A stretch of DNA of 64,000 nt from Ancylobacter amanitiformis (lineage in GTDB: Bacteria; Pseudomonadota; Alphaproteobacteria; Rhizobiales; Xanthobacteraceae). Both the position numbers and the translations under genes were made by a program. Positions within the stretch are counted from its first letter, which is position 1; each line of letters opens with the position of its first letter. The DNA lies in contig NZ_JAUSVR010000017.1 in the NCBI RefSeq assembly GCF_030814815.1, forward strand, positions 1-64,000, read 5' to 3'. Positions 7,764 through 16,683 of the stretch are shown here, piece by piece. The notes under the pieces are model-generated. The model had not been told where the DNA came from and ran no database searches. It saw only the letters and a list, made by a program, of their open reading frames with translations.

Positions 7764-8756
7764 TCAGCGCCCGGTGCGCCGGATGAAGGCGCCGAAGGCG
7801 CGCGGCCCGTCCGCCACCGCGATGTCGTCGACAACCTTCAGCGTCGCGGTGTCGATCACGCTCAGCGTATTGGCTTCCCAGTTGGCGACATAGACGAAGG
7901 CCCCGTCCTCGCTCGCCGCGATGCCTTCGGGATAGTCGCCGACCGGAAGGGTGGCGAGGGTCGCCAGCGTCGCCACATCGAACACGCTGACCGTGGAATC
8001 ATACTGGTCGGTGACGAAGGCGCGGCCGCCGGCCAGCGCCACCGCATAGGGGCGCTGGCCCACCTTCACCGTGGCGATCACCTTGCGGGCGGCGATGTCG
8101 ATCACGCTCACATCATTCGAGGCCACATTGGCGGAGTAGGCGCGCCGGCCCGCCGCATCGATGGTCACGCCGAACGGGCGCGCGCCGACAGGGATCGAGG
8201 CGAGGCGGGTGAGGGTCAATGTGTCGATGACGCTCACCGCATCGGAAACGCGGTCGGCGGAGAGCAGCAGCGCGCCGTCGGGCGTGACCGCGAGGCCCGA
8301 GGGGGAGTTGCCCACCTTCACCTCCCCGGTGACGGCGCCGCTCGCCGCGTCCACGGCGACGATGCGGTGCTGGTACCAGTCCGCGACATAGGCGGGGCTG
8401 CCGGACGGGTGCACCGCGACGCCGAGCGGCCCGCCGCCGACCTCGACGCGGTGGGTAATGGTGCGGCTGGCGGCATCCACGATGGTGAGCGCCTTGCCAT
8501 CCGGCGAGGTGACGAAGGCGCGGGCGCCATCCGGCGACACGGCGATGCCCGCCGGCTTGCCGGGAATGGGCAGTGTGGCGACGACCTTCCGGCTCGCGAG
8601 ATCGACAATGGAGAGCATTTCCGCTGGCTGCGAGGTGATGAAGGCCTCGTCCGCCCGGGCGGGGAGGGTACCAGAAAGGGCAAGCGTCGCCATGAGCACG
8701 ACCAGAAGCCCTCTTCCCGAGGGCGTGGGCCGGGTGAGGGGGCCGGCGCCATCCAT
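7764..8756 (-). CDS. Exported YVTN-type beta-propeller protein
   Basis: Seven-bladed propeller of ~40-residue repeats (such as GKPAGIAVSPDGARAFVTS, SVIDTLTLTRLASIPVG, VYVANWEANTLSVID), with a signal peptide ending at PARA-DEAF. Such periplasmic proteins often accompany PQQ- or cytochrome-based oxidation systems, but no dehydrogenase is nearby, so the role is unknown. The SRPBCC gene lies just upstream on the same strand. The start is uncertain: the frame is open to ATG 8843, but codons 5' of the signal core are mostly palindromic-repeat DNA (8709-8823). ATG 8756 gives a plausible signal peptide; ATG 8693 is a shorter option. Confidence 0.8.
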   Translation of the reverse strand: MDGAGPLTRPTPSGRGLLVVLMATLALSGTLPARADEAFITSQPAEMLSIVDLASRKVVATLPIPGKPAGIAVSPDGARAFVTSPDGKALTIVDAASRTITHRVEVGGGPLGVAVHPSGSPAYVADWYQHRIVAVDAASGAVTGEVKVGNSPSGLAVTPDGALLLSADRVSDAVSVIDTLTLTRLASIPVGARPFGVTIDAAGRRAYSANVASNDVSVIDIAARKVIATVKVGQRPYAVALAGGRAFVTDQYDSTVSVFDVATLATLATLPVGDYPEGIAASEDGAFVYVANWEANTLSVIDTATLKVVDDIAVADGPRAFGAFIRRTGR

Positions 8757-8823
8757 GGCCCTGCGGCGGATCGGCGGACGGCGTTCCCCCTCACCCCAAC
8801 CCTCTCCCCGCCGGGGAGAGGGA
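8709..8823. repeat. Palindromic CCCTCTCCCC-type repeat pair
   Basis: Two arms of the dispersed repeat seen also at 12505, 19101 and 19975. The arm at 8785-8823 has CCCTCACCCCAACCCTCTCC followed by the complementary GGGGAGAGGG. The arm at 8709-8745 has CCCTCTTCCC then GGGTGAGGGGG. It overlaps the 5' end of the beta-propeller reading frame and may have replaced the original start region. Confidence 0.75.
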
Positions 8824-8846
8824 GCGAGGGCCGGCATGCGCACCGC

Positions 8847-9401
8847 TCAGTTTCCGCCTTCGATCTGCTTCTTCAGGCCGTCGAGCCCGGCCTTGTAGAG
8901 CCCGGTCACGGCCGCGATGGCGGCGTCGTCGTTCAGTTCCGGCGGCGGATCGTTATTGGGGAAGCCTCGGTAGAACGCGCCCCGCCATTCGACCTCGGAC
9001 TTGGTGCCGTCGCCGGTCGGCGTCACGATCAGCCAGGAGGAGTAATTGGTGACGGGCAGAACCTTCACGTCCACCTTGTCGATGCGGTACATGAGCGTCA
9101 TCTTTTCCGGGTCGAGCTTGGCGACTTCCTCGTCCACGGTCGCGCCGTTCTTCAGCGTGAGCGTGCGCTTGGCGCCGGGCGCATTGCCGCCCGTGCCCTC
9201 GGTCTTGGCGACCACGGGAATCCACCCGCCGTCCTGGAAATTGGAGACGACCGCCCACACCTTTTCCGGCGTGGCGTTGATCTCGATTTTCTCGGAGACC
9301 TTCTGCCGCGTCGGGCCATGCGCGGAGGCGGCGCCGACGGCGGCAATCATCGAGGTGGCGGCCAGCGCCGCGGCAAACAGCTGAAGTTTCATCGTTTCCA
9401 T
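8847..9401 (-). CDS. Exported SRPBCC family protein, MxaD-like
   Basis: 184 residues with a signal peptide (hydrophobic LFAAALAATSMIAAVGAASA) and a START/SRPBCC ligand-binding fold (EKIEINATPEKVWAVVSNFQ, later SEVEWRGAFYRG). Similar small periplasmic proteins (MxaD type) occur beside methanol or alcohol dehydrogenase genes, which agrees with the beta-propeller gene just downstream on the same strand. No dehydrogenase is present in the window. Start is ATG 9401 or ATG 9392; the second has a GGGATGGA upstream that could serve as Shine-Dalgarno. Ligand and function are unknown. Confidence 0.78.
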   Translation of the reverse strand: METMKLQLFAAALAATSMIAAVGAASAHGPTRQKVSEKIEINATPEKVWAVVSNFQDGGWIPVVAKTEGTGGNAPGAKRTLTLKNGATVDEEVAKLDPEKMTLMYRIDKVDVKVLPVTNYSSWLIVTPTGDGTKSEVEWRGAFYRGFPNNDPPPELNDDAAIAAVTGLYKAGLDGLKKQIEGGN

Positions 9402-9519
9402 CCCGGACAGGGTTCGTTGCGGACTTTTCTCGTCCGTTGGGAACTAATCTAGGGACAGAATCGACGTTCGTGAACTCTCCACGCGGCGAAAAATAGCGAC
9501 CGTGAATTCTTAGAGAATC

Positions 9520-11403
9520 TTAAGAGAATTCTTTCAGTATTTTCAGGAATGCCGTGCCGAACGCCTCCAGCTTGGCGGCGCCGACACCCTTGATGCCGGC
9601 CAGTTCGGTGCGGTTGCGCGGGTGCTCCACCGCCATTTCCTCCAGCGTCTTGTCGGCAAACACCACATAGGCCGGCACGCCGCGATCGGCGGCGAGTTCG
9701 CGGCGCAGCGCCTTGAGCTTGCCGAGCAGCGCGCTCTCCGCCGGGGCAAGTTCGGCCCCGCGCTCGGAGCGGGCGAAGCGGTTGCGCTCGCGCTTGGCGG
9801 GCGCGCGCAGGGTGAAGGCCTTGGTGCCGGCGAGCACGGCGAGGCCGGCCTCGGTGAGGGTGAGGGCGCCATAGCGCTGCGGGTCGGCGTGGAGCGCGTT
9901 GGTGGCCACCAGCTGGCGCAGCAGCGCGCGCCACTCGGTCGCCGGCTTGTCCGCCCCCGTGCCGAAATCGGCCAGCCGGTCATGGCCCCGCGCCGTCACC
10001 GGATCGGTGCGCTGGCCGGTGACGATGCCCGCGACATAGGCCGCACCATAGCGCTCGCCCGTCGCGCGGACGATGCGCAGCACGAGCTGGGCGTCGCGGC
10101 TGGCATCCACCACCTTCGGGGGATCGCGGCACACGTCGCAGGCGCCGCAGGGCTTGGCCCGCTCGCCGAAATAGCCGAGCAGCACCGCGCGCCGGCAGGT
10201 CACGGCCTCGCAGAAGCCGACCATGGCGTCGAGCCGGCGGGCCTCCACCATCTTGCGCTCGGGCGCGGAGGGTTCCTCATCGAGGAAGCGGCGGCGGGTG
10301 GCGATGTCGCCGGCCGAATAGAGCAGCAGCGCCTCGGCCGGCTGGCCATCGCGCCCGGCACGGCCGATCTCCTGGTAATAGGCCTCCAGCGTGCCGGGGG
10401 AATCGGCGTGCAGCACATAGCGCACATCGGACTTGTCGATGCCCATGCCGAAGGCGACGGTGGCGACCATCACCACCCCGTCCTCGGCGAGGAAGACTTC
10501 CTGGTTGGCCCCGCGCACCTCGGGCGTCAGGCCGGCATGATAGGGCAGGGCGCGGATGCCGGCGGCGGAAAGGCGCTCGGCGGTCTCGTCCACCTTCTTG
10601 CGCGAGATGCGGTAGACGATGCCCGACAGCCCCTCGCGGGCCCGCACGAAGCTCTCGATCTGCCGGGCCGGATCCTTCTTGTCCTCGACGCCGATGAAGA
10701 TGTTCGGCCGGTCGAAGCCGGAAACGAAGACACGCGCCTGTCCGCCGAACAGCCGCTCCACGATGTCGTCGCGCGTCGCCTTGTCGGCGGTGGCGGTGAG
10801 CGCGACCAGCGGCACGTCCGGGAAGATTTCGCGCAGCCGGCCGAGGCCGAGATATTCGTTGCGGAAGGAATGGCCCCATTGCGAGATGCAATGCGCCTCG
10901 TCCACCGCCACCAGGCCGAGCGTGAGGCGGGAGAGCGCGGCGAGCATGCGCTCGGTCATCAGCCGCTCAGGCGCGAGATAGAGAAGGCTTATCTCGCCCG
11001 CCGCGACACGGCGCCAGATGGCGACATTGTCGTCACGGGATTTGCCGGAGTGAATGGCCTCGGCGGCGACGCCCTGAAGCTTGAGCGCGTTGACCTGATC
11101 GTCCATCAGCGCGATCAGCGGCGAGATGACGATGGAGAGCCCGCCAAAGACCAGGGCGGGCAGCTGGTAGCACAGCGACTTGCCCGCGCCGGTGGGCATC
11201 ACCGCCAGCGTCGGCACGCCGGCCAGCACCGCGTCCACCACATCCTGCTGGCCCGGCCGGAATCGATCGAAGCCGAACACCTCCGCCAGCCGGGTGCGCT
11301 TCATCGCCTCGATTTCCGGCGGCAGCAAACCTGGGGGATGCAGACCTGGGGTGTGCAAACCTGGGGTGTGCTGGCCCGGCGTGGGGGGAACGGAAATGTT
11401 CAT
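9520..11403 (-). CDS. recQ: RecQ ATP-dependent DNA helicase
   Basis: 3'-5' helicase for recombination and repair, 627 residues. Walker A TGAGKS at 71-76, DEAH at 168-171, helicase motifs through VATVAFGMGIDKSDVRYV and QEIGRAGRDG, a zinc-binding Cys set (EAVTCRRAVLL, then CGACDVC), an RQC region, and a C-terminal HRDC domain (YVVFADKTLEEMAVEHP). The first ~33 residues are a low-complexity leader made by a 15-bp tandem repeat (HTPGL units). ATG 11304 (MKRTRLAEVF) is the likely ancestral start. The gene is divergent from cobD and otherwise standard. Confidence 0.95.
   Translation of the reverse strand: MNISVPPTPGQHTPGLHTPGLHPPGLLPPEIEAMKRTRLAEVFGFDRFRPGQQDVVDAVLAGVPTLAVMPTGAGKSLCYQLPALVFGGLSIVISPLIALMDDQVNALKLQGVAAEAIHSGKSRDDNVAIWRRVAAGEISLLYLAPERLMTERMLAALSRLTLGLVAVDEAHCISQWGHSFRNEYLGLGRLREIFPDVPLVALTATADKATRDDIVERLFGGQARVFVSGFDRPNIFIGVEDKKDPARQIESFVRAREGLSGIVYRISRKKVDETAERLSAAGIRALPYHAGLTPEVRGANQEVFLAEDGVVMVATVAFGMGIDKSDVRYVLHADSPGTLEAYYQEIGRAGRDGQPAEALLLYSAGDIATRRRFLDEEPSAPERKMVEARRLDAMVGFCEAVTCRRAVLLGYFGERAKPCGACDVCRDPPKVVDASRDAQLVLRIVRATGERYGAAYVAGIVTGQRTDPVTARGHDRLADFGTGADKPATEWRALLRQLVATNALHADPQRYGALTLTEAGLAVLAGTKAFTLRAPAKRERNRFARSERGAELAPAESALLGKLKALRRELAADRGVPAYVVFADKTLEEMAVEHPRNRTELAGIKGVGAAKLEAFGTAFLKILKEFS
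11325..11384. repeat. 15-bp tandem repeat in the recQ 5' end
   Basis: Three close copies of a 15-bp unit (plus strand GCAAACCTGGGGTGT and variants) and a fourth diverged copy. If recQ starts at 11403 they encode the HTPGL/HPPGL repeats; if it starts at 11304 the array lies in the 5' leader. Confidence 0.85.
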
Positions 11404-11517
11404 CGCGTGGATGCGTGCCCCTTGGTGGCGTTCGGACCCTTGAAGGTTGGCGTGCAGACGGAAATGGTGGGGCCGCTCGCCGACCGGATTCGCGAGCCCG
11501 CCAGAGAATCACTCGCC

Positions 11518-12492
11518 ATGGCCCTCGAACTGACCCTTGGTTTAACCCTCGTCGCGCTGCTGTTCGAGGCCGCTTTAGGCTATCCGCCGCTTTTGCTCAA
11601 GGCGATCGGCCATCCCGTCATGTGGGCGGGCCGGCTGATCGGCGGGCTCGACGCCACGATCAACCGTGACAGCGACAGCCCCCGCACGCGCCGGCTTGCC
11701 GGCGTGGCGGCGCTGGCGATCCTCCTGCTGGTGGCGCTGGCGGCGGGTGCCGGCGTGCAGAACCTGTTGCTGCGACTGCCGTTCGGCCTACTGCTCGTGG
11801 CTTTGGTGGCCTCCTCGCTCTTCGCCCAGCGCAGCCTTTATGATCACGTGGCGCGCGTGGCGGACGGGCTCGACGCCAGCCTGGAAGCGGGGCGCGCGGC
11901 GGTGTCGCATATTGTCGGGCGCGACCCGGAGCGGCTGGACGAGGCGGGTGTGGCGCGTGCCGCCATCGAGAGCCTGGCGGAGAATTTCTCCGACGGCATC
12001 GTCGCGCCTGCCCTGTGGATGGTGGTCGGCGGGCTGCCGGGCGGGGTCGCCTACAAGATGGTGAACACCGCCGACAGCATGATCGGCCATCGCGACAGCC
12101 GCCACCTTCACTTCGGCTGGGCGGCGGCGCGGTTCGATGATCTGGTCAACCTGCCGGCCTCGCGCCTCGCGGGGGTGCTGATGGTGGCCGGGGCGGTATT
12201 CGTACGCGGCGCCTCGCCCCTCCGTGCGTGGCGGGCCATGCTGCGCGACGCCGCCAAGCACCGTTCGCCCAATGCCGGCTGGCCGGAGGCGGCGCTGGCC
12301 GGCGCGCTCGGCATCGGCATTGCCGGCCCGCGCTATTATGGCGGCAAGCTTTCCACCGATGGGGTGATGGGCGAGGGCGGCCGGCGCGACTGCACCGCCG
12401 ACGATATCCGCCGCTCGCTCGCGCTCTATCGCGCGGCCGATGGCGTGATGCTCGCCCTGCTGGCGGCCGGCGCGCTGGCGATGGCGCTGTGA
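11518..12492 (+). CDS. cobD: Adenosylcobinamide-phosphate synthase CobD (CbiB)
   Basis: Integral membrane enzyme that attaches aminopropanol phosphate to adenosylcobyric acid to form adenosylcobinamide phosphate. The 324-residue protein has the CbiB arrangement: a hydrophobic N-terminus (LTLVALLFEAALGYPP), GRLIGGLDATIN, the conserved ESLAENFSDGIVAPALW, YKMVNTADSMIGH, HFGWAAARFDDLVNLPASR, and the C-terminal YYGGKLSTD. It is divergent from recQ and convergent with cobQ, separated from the latter by a palindromic repeat. Confidence 0.95.
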   Translation: MALELTLGLTLVALLFEAALGYPPLLLKAIGHPVMWAGRLIGGLDATINRDSDSPRTRRLAGVAALAILLLVALAAGAGVQNLLLRLPFGLLLVALVASSLFAQRSLYDHVARVADGLDASLEAGRAAVSHIVGRDPERLDEAGVARAAIESLAENFSDGIVAPALWMVVGGLPGGVAYKMVNTADSMIGHRDSRHLHFGWAAARFDDLVNLPASRLAGVLMVAGAVFVRGASPLRAWRAMLRDAAKHRSPNAGWPEAALAGALGIGIAGPRYYGGKLSTDGVMGEGGRRDCTADDIRRSLALYRAADGVMLALLAAGALAMAL

Positions 12493-12504
12493 GAGAGCGG
12501 GGAA

Positions 12505-12618
12505 TCCCCCTCTCCCCCACGGGGAGAGGGCTGGGGTGAGGGGATCACCAACACTCGGCCATCGCGTCGCCCCTCACCGACCCGCGTCGCGGGCCCCCTC
12601 TCCCCGATGGCGAGAGGG
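12505..12618. repeat. Intergenic palindromic repeat between cobD and cobQ
   Basis: Two inverted arms: 12505-12544 (CCCCTCTCCCCCACGGGGAG, then GGGCTGGGGTGAGGGG) and 12570-12618 (CCCCTCACCGACCC, then CCCCCTCTCCCC and GAGAGGG). Each arm folds by itself and the arms are roughly inverse to each other. Lying between convergent genes, it could act as a terminator, but it is the same dispersed element found inside cobN. Confidence 0.8.
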
Positions 12619-12737
12619 AAGGAAAGATGCCCGCTGCGCGCCTCTTCTGGCTTTATCCGCTCCGGGATCGCGCGCAAACCGGAGAGCGATCTCGGCTCAT
12701 CTCGGCGCTCGGCTGCGATGACGGTCGCGGAGGGCGA

Positions 12738-14204
12738 TCAACGCGCCAATTCCAGCAGCCGGTCGAGGTCGACATGCCGCTCCAGATGCGCAGCCAGCGC
12801 GTCGAGCGTCTCCTCCACGCCGGTTTCATAGGCGAGCGGGCTCGGCGCCGCGCCAAGTCGCGCCAGCCAATGGGCACGCTGGCGATCGTCGGCGAACAGG
12901 CCATGCGCATAGGTGCCGATCACCCGCCCGTCGGCGGAGACGGCGCCCTCCGGCATCGGGCCGTCCGGCCCGTCGATCTGCGCGAAGGGGCGGGTCCGGC
13001 CCGGCCCCTGCGTCACGCCCATATGCATTTCATACCCCGCGAAGGGGATGTCAGCGGCGGTGCCGGTGATGGCGACCAGCCGCTTGTCGCCGGAGAGCAC
13101 CGTTTCCACATCGAGCAGGCCAAGGCCGGCCACGCTGCCGGGCTGGCCCTCGATGCCATCCGGGTCGGCGATGGTGCGGCCCAGCATCTGGTAGCCGCCG
13201 CACAGCCCGAGAACCTGACCGCCGCGCCGCACATGGGCGAGGAGGTCGATATCCCAGCCGTGGCGGCGGAAATCTTCCAGATCGGCGATGGTGGATTTCG
13301 AGCCGGGCAGGATGACGAGGTCGGCATCGCCCGGCAGCGCGCCGCCGGGGCGGATGCGCATCACCTCCACCGCCGGCTCGGCCTCCAGCGGGTCGAGATC
13401 GTCGAAATTGGCGATGCGCGGCAGGATCGGCACGGCGATTCGCAGCGTCGCATCCGGCTTGGGCCGGGCGGGGGCGTCGAGGGCGAGAGCGTCCTCGGCC
13501 GGCAGGCGCCGGGCGTCGGGAAAGAAGGGAATGAGGCCGAGCGGCTCCCAGCCGGTTCGCCGCGCGATCTCCGCCATGCCGGGGGCAAACAATGCGGGGT
13601 CGCCGCGGAAACGGTTGACGAGGAATCCGCGGATCATCGAAGCGTCATCCTCGGGCAGCACGGCGCCGGTGCCGACCAGACTGGCGATCACGCCGCCGCG
13701 GTCGATATCGCCGATCAGCACCACGGGCACGTTGGCGGCGCGGGCGAAGCCCATATTGGCGATGTCGCCGGCACGCAGATTGATCTCGGAGGCCGAGCCC
13801 GCGCCTTCCACCAGCACAAGGTCGGCCTGCGCCCGCAGCGTCTCAAAGCTCTCCAGCACCGCCGCCATCAGGGCGGGCTTGAGCGCCTGATACTCGCTCG
13901 CCCGCGCGTTGCCGCGCGCGCGACCCTGCACCACGACCTGCGCGCCGATCTCGCTCTGCGGCTTCAGCAGAACGGGGTTCATGTGGACGGAAGGCGGCAC
14001 GCCTGCCGCGCGGGCCTGCAGCGCCTGGGCGCGGCCGATCTCGCCACCATCCGGCGTGACGGCGGCATTGTTCGACATGTTCTGCGGCTTGAACGGGCGG
14101 ACTCGGAGCCCGCGCTGCGTGAAGGCGCGGGCAAGGCCGGCGACGATGAGCGACTTGCCGACATCCGAGCCGGTGCCCTGGAACATGAGGGCGCGCGTTG
14201 TCAC
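12738..14204 (-). CDS. cobQ: Cobyric acid synthase CobQ
   Basis: ATP- and glutamine-dependent amidation of adenosylcobyrinic acid a,c-diamide at positions b, d, e and g to give adenosylcobyric acid. The 488-residue protein has an N-terminal dethiobiotin-synthase-like ATPase domain ([28 protein letters not shown]) and a C-terminal class I glutamine amidotransferase domain with the nucleophile Cys in [11 protein letters not shown] and the His in GTYAHGLF. Full length. The start lies 26 bp downstream of the TM2-domain gene, so the two may be co-transcribed. Confidence 0.96.
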   Translation of the reverse strand: MTTRALMFQGTGSDVGKSLIVAGLARAFTQRGLRVRPFKPQNMSNNAAVTPDGGEIGRAQALQARAAGVPPSVHMNPVLLKPQSEIGAQVVVQGRARGNARASEYQALKPALMAAVLESFETLRAQADLVLVEGAGSASEINLRAGDIANMGFARAANVPVVLIGDIDRGGVIASLVGTGAVLPEDDASMIRGFLVNRFRGDPALFAPGMAEIARRTGWEPLGLIPFFPDARRLPAEDALALDAPARPKPDATLRIAVPILPRIANFDDLDPLEAEPAVEVMRIRPGGALPGDADLVILPGSKSTIADLEDFRRHGWDIDLLAHVRRGGQVLGLCGGYQMLGRTIADPDGIEGQPGSVAGLGLLDVETVLSGDKRLVAITGTAADIPFAGYEMHMGVTQGPGRTRPFAQIDGPDGPMPEGAVSADGRVIGTYAHGLFADDRQRAHWLARLGAAPSPLAYETGVEETLDALAAHLERHVDLDRLLELAR

Positions 14205-14229
14205 CGCCCGCCCTCATTCCGCAACGACA

Positions 14230-14454
14230 TCAGCCTCTGCGCGCTTCGAGATAATCGATGCGGCGTTCCAGATTGGCTTCGCGCACCATGCCGGGAATGA
14301 GGAACAGGTCGACCAGCTGGCCGATGCCGAGCAGGCCGAGCGTCAGCAGCCACAGCGCGCCGGTCCAGTAGCGCCCGGCATAGAAGCGATGAATGCCGCA
14401 AACGCCGATCAGGCAGAAGAACCAGAACAGGTAGGCGACAGGGGTGGAACGCAT
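14230..14454 (-). CDS. TM2 domain membrane protein
   Basis: 74 residues with two membrane helices around the TM2 signature (AYLFWFFCLIGVCGIHRFYAG, then WLLTLGLLGIGQLVDLFLIPGMV). Function of TM2 proteins is unknown. It sits between cobO and cobQ on the same strand, most likely by chance of position rather than as a B12 gene. ATG 14454 is preferred because the domain starts straight after it; an upstream ATG at 14508 would add a polar leader. Confidence 0.8.
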   Translation of the reverse strand: MRSTPVAYLFWFFCLIGVCGIHRFYAGRYWTGALWLLTLGLLGIGQLVDLFLIPGMVREANLERRIDYLEARRG

Positions 14455-14578
14455 CGAGGCGTTTCTCCGTAGATGGGTCACGCCGCGAGTTTCGGCGTCT
14501 CTCATCACATAGGAATGTCATCGGCAAATTGTGAGAGCGCACGGTTCAATTCCTCACCGGAAAGGCATCGGGACGGCG

Positions 14579-15196
14579 TCAGAACTCGATGCCTGGCTGC
14601 GCCTTCACCCCGGCTTTGAAGTGGTGCTTCACCAGGCTCATCTCGGTGACGAGATCGGCGGCTTCCACCAGCGCCGACTTGGCGTTGCGTCCGGTCACGA
14701 CGACATGCAGCCCCGACCGGCGCGCGGCGAGCGCACCGATCACCTCCTCCAGCGGGAGATAGTCGTAGCGCAGCGCGATGTTGAGCTCGTCGAGAATGAC
14801 GAGGCCGATGGTCGGATCCGCCATCAATTCCCGGGCCTTTTCCCAGGCCCGGCGCGCGGCCGCGATGTCGCGGGCGAGGTCCTGCGTCTCCCAGGTGAAG
14901 CCCTCGCCCATGGCGTGCCAGTCGACCCGGTCGCCGAAGCTCGCCAGCGCGTCGCGCTCGCCGGACTGCCAGGCGCCCTTGATGAACTGCACGACGCCGA
15001 CCCTCCAGCCGTGGCCCAGCGTGCGCAGCGCGAGGCCGAAGGCGGCGGTGGACTTGCCCTTGCCGGCGCCGGTATGGACGATGAGAAGACCCTTCTCCAC
15101 CGTCTTGCCCGCCACTTCGGCGTCCTGCACCGCCTTGCGCTTTTCCATCTTGGCGCGATGGCGGGCGGCATCCTCATCGGAAATGTCGGTCATCAT
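14579..15196 (-). CDS. cobO: Cob(I)yrinic acid a,c-diamide adenosyltransferase CobO
   Basis: Transfers the 5'-deoxyadenosyl group of ATP to Co(I) corrinoid. The 205-residue protein has the unusual P-loop HTGAGKGKST at 41-50, then STAAFGLALRTLGHGWRVGV and VILDELNIALRYDYLP, and ends in the typical KAQPGIEF. Its ATG overlaps the stop of cobP by 4 nt, so it is translated from the same message. Confidence 0.96.
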   Translation of the reverse strand: MMTDISDEDAARHRAKMEKRKAVQDAEVAGKTVEKGLLIVHTGAGKGKSTAAFGLALRTLGHGWRVGVVQFIKGAWQSGERDALASFGDRVDWHAMGEGFTWETQDLARDIAAARRAWEKARELMADPTIGLVILDELNIALRYDYLPLEEVIGALAARRSGLHVVVTGRNAKSALVEAADLVTEMSLVKHHFKAGVKAQPGIEF

Positions 15197-15696
15197 TTCA
15201 CTTTCATCGGCAGCCCGGCGACCATGAAGATCACCGTGTCGGCGTGGGCCGCCACCATCTGGTTGAGCCGGCCCTGCGCGTCGCGGAAGCGGCGGGCCAG
15301 CGCGTTGTCGGGCACGATGCCGAGGCCGGTCTCGTTGGAGACCACCACGACCGGGCCGTCATGGGCGCCCAGCGCGTCGACCAGCGCCGCGCATTCGGCC
15401 GCAAGGTCCGCCTCGGCGAGAAGGCGGTTGGTGAGCCACAATGTCAGGCAGTCGACCAGCACCGGCTGGCCGGGGGTGAGCCCGGCCAGTGTGCCCGGGA
15501 GATCGTGCGGGGCATCCAGCGTCTGCCAGCCCTCGCCCCGGCGGGCGCGATGCAGGCCGATGCGCTCGGTCATCTCGGCATCATAGGCCTCAGCCGTGGC
15601 GATATAGATCCACGGCGGCGGCAGGCGCTCGACGATTTCCTCGGCATGGCGGCTCTTGCCGGAGCGGGCGCCGCCGAGAACGAAGATGAGGCTCAT
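15193..15696 (-). CDS. cobP: Adenosylcobinamide kinase/guanylyltransferase CobP (CobU)
   Basis: Bifunctional enzyme that phosphorylates adenosylcobinamide and adds GMP, giving adenosylcobinamide-GDP. 167 residues with the N-terminal P-loop LGGARSGKSRHAE, YIATAEAYDAEMTERI, HRARRGEGWQTLDAP, LVDCLTLWLTN and VVVSNETGLGIVP, all typical. It lies 6 bp after cbtA and overlaps cobO, so cbtB-cbtA-cobP-cobO looks like one riboswitch-controlled operon. Confidence 0.95.
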   Translation of the reverse strand: MSLIFVLGGARSGKSRHAEEIVERLPPPWIYIATAEAYDAEMTERIGLHRARRGEGWQTLDAPHDLPGTLAGLTPGQPVLVDCLTLWLTNRLLAEADLAAECAALVDALGAHDGPVVVVSNETGLGIVPDNALARRFRDAQGRLNQMVAAHADTVIFMVAGLPMKVK

Positions 15697-15702
15697 CGCC
15701 CG

Positions 15703-16434
15703 TCAGGCCGCGGGCGCTGCGAGGCGCGGGCGCAGCCAGCCGGCGAGGCCGCCGAGCAGCGTCCAGAACACGAAGCTCACCGCCACGCTCGCCACCACGA
15801 AATTGTGGTGCAGAGCCTCCGGAATCGCCGTCTCGAAGCTCTCGGGTTGCGGCGCGCCGATCAGCTGGGGCGCGACGATGAGCGCGACGCCGGTCAATGC
15901 GAGCAGGGGCGAGCGGCCGAAGGCGAGGAGCGCGAGACCGCCGGCGGTCGCGGCTGCCGTGCCCACCCACCAGATCTGGCGGGCGGCGAGGTCGCCGGCG
16001 GGCATGGCGGGCAACTCGGGAGGCAGGCCGAGCCCCGGCGCCAGAGTGAAGACGGCAAAGCCCGCCAGCCCCCAGATCACGCCCTGATGCCAGTTCTGCA
16101 ACCCGCCGGCGATCTCGCTCGCCGCCACCAGCAGCAGCGCGAAGCCGAAGCCGGTGAGCACGGTGAACAGCAGCGTGAGGCCGTTGCGCTCCAGCCCGTC
16201 GGCCGGTGCCCAGGCCTCGTCGTCATGCTCGTGCGCAGCCGATTCCTGCGCGCCGGCCGTATGCGCGGCGGCATCCGCATGGGAATGCGCGGGCGCGGCG
16301 GCTTCCGCCTGCTCGAAGGTCTCGGCCTTGAGGATCAGCGGGACGGTGGTGAGGAGATGGAGGGCGGCGCCCACCAGCCCGGTGCCGATACCGGCAAGCG
16401 CGGCGACGAACAGAATCGTCCTGAAAAGCGACAT
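15703..16434 (-). CDS. cbtA: CbtA cobalt transporter membrane subunit
   Basis: 243-residue membrane protein with about five to six hydrophobic segments (FRTILFVAALAGIGTGLVGAA, LTLLFTVLTGFGFALLLVA, and a C-terminal FVFWTLLGGLAGWLRPR). A His/Asp/Glu-rich extramembrane stretch (HSHADAAAH and HEHDDEAW, ~residues 45-75) probably binds cobalt. CbtA is the predicted B12-regulated cobalt permease that pairs with CbtB. ATG 16434 has a GGAACCTCC-like region upstream and directly begins the first helix. It lies 19 bp after cbtB, under the minus-strand riboswitch. Confidence 0.92.
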   Translation of the reverse strand: MSLFRTILFVAALAGIGTGLVGAALHLLTTVPLILKAETFEQAEAAAPAHSHADAAAHTAGAQESAAHEHDDEAWAPADGLERNGLTLLFTVLTGFGFALLLVAASEIAGGLQNWHQGVIWGLAGFAVFTLAPGLGLPPELPAMPAGDLAARQIWWVGTAAATAGGLALLAFGRSPLLALTGVALIVAPQLIGAPQPESFETAIPEALHHNFVVASVAVSFVFWTLLGGLAGWLRPRLAAPAA

Positions 16435-16453
16435 GGAGGTTCCCCCGGCACGG

Positions 16454-16639
16454 TCAGTGGCAGGGGAAGGCGTTGGCGTGCCGCACGTCATGCGTCGCGT
16501 TGTGCATGGCGCTGACATGGGAGAACCCCACGCCGCCGAGCACGACCACGCCGATGAGGGCCGCGAAGGTGATGGCCACCGCGCGGGCGGCGAGCGAATC
16601 GTGAGCAGCGGCCAGATTCTGGCCGTTCCGGGTCGTCAT
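16454..16639 (-). CDS. cbtB: CbtB cobalt transporter small subunit
   Basis: 61 residues with one membrane helix (AVAITFAALIGVVVLGGVGF) and a C-terminal His-rich metal site (HVSAMHNATHDVRHANAFPCH), as in CbtB. It has a strong AAAGGAGA Shine-Dalgarno 6 nt before its ATG. It is the first gene after the minus-strand cobalamin riboswitch, so cobalt import should fall when adenosylcobalamin is plentiful. Confidence 0.93.
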   Translation of the reverse strand: MTTRNGQNLAAAHDSLAARAVAITFAALIGVVVLGGVGFSHVSAMHNATHDVRHANAFPCH

Positions 16640-16683
16640 GACAGTCTCCTTTGGCCCTCCACCCGAGGGCCGTTGCGGTTTCC

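Noticed and set aside
9495-9540. Inverted AT-rich repeat GAATTCTTA / TAAGAGAATTC at the 3' end of recQ as a terminator
   Set aside because: Arms are imperfect, it overlaps the recQ coding end, and no T run follows on the minus strand.
9622-11517. A long plus-strand extension upstream of cobD through recQ
   Set aside because: It is the antisense of recQ. The cobD product begins at ATG 11518 where the family sequence starts.
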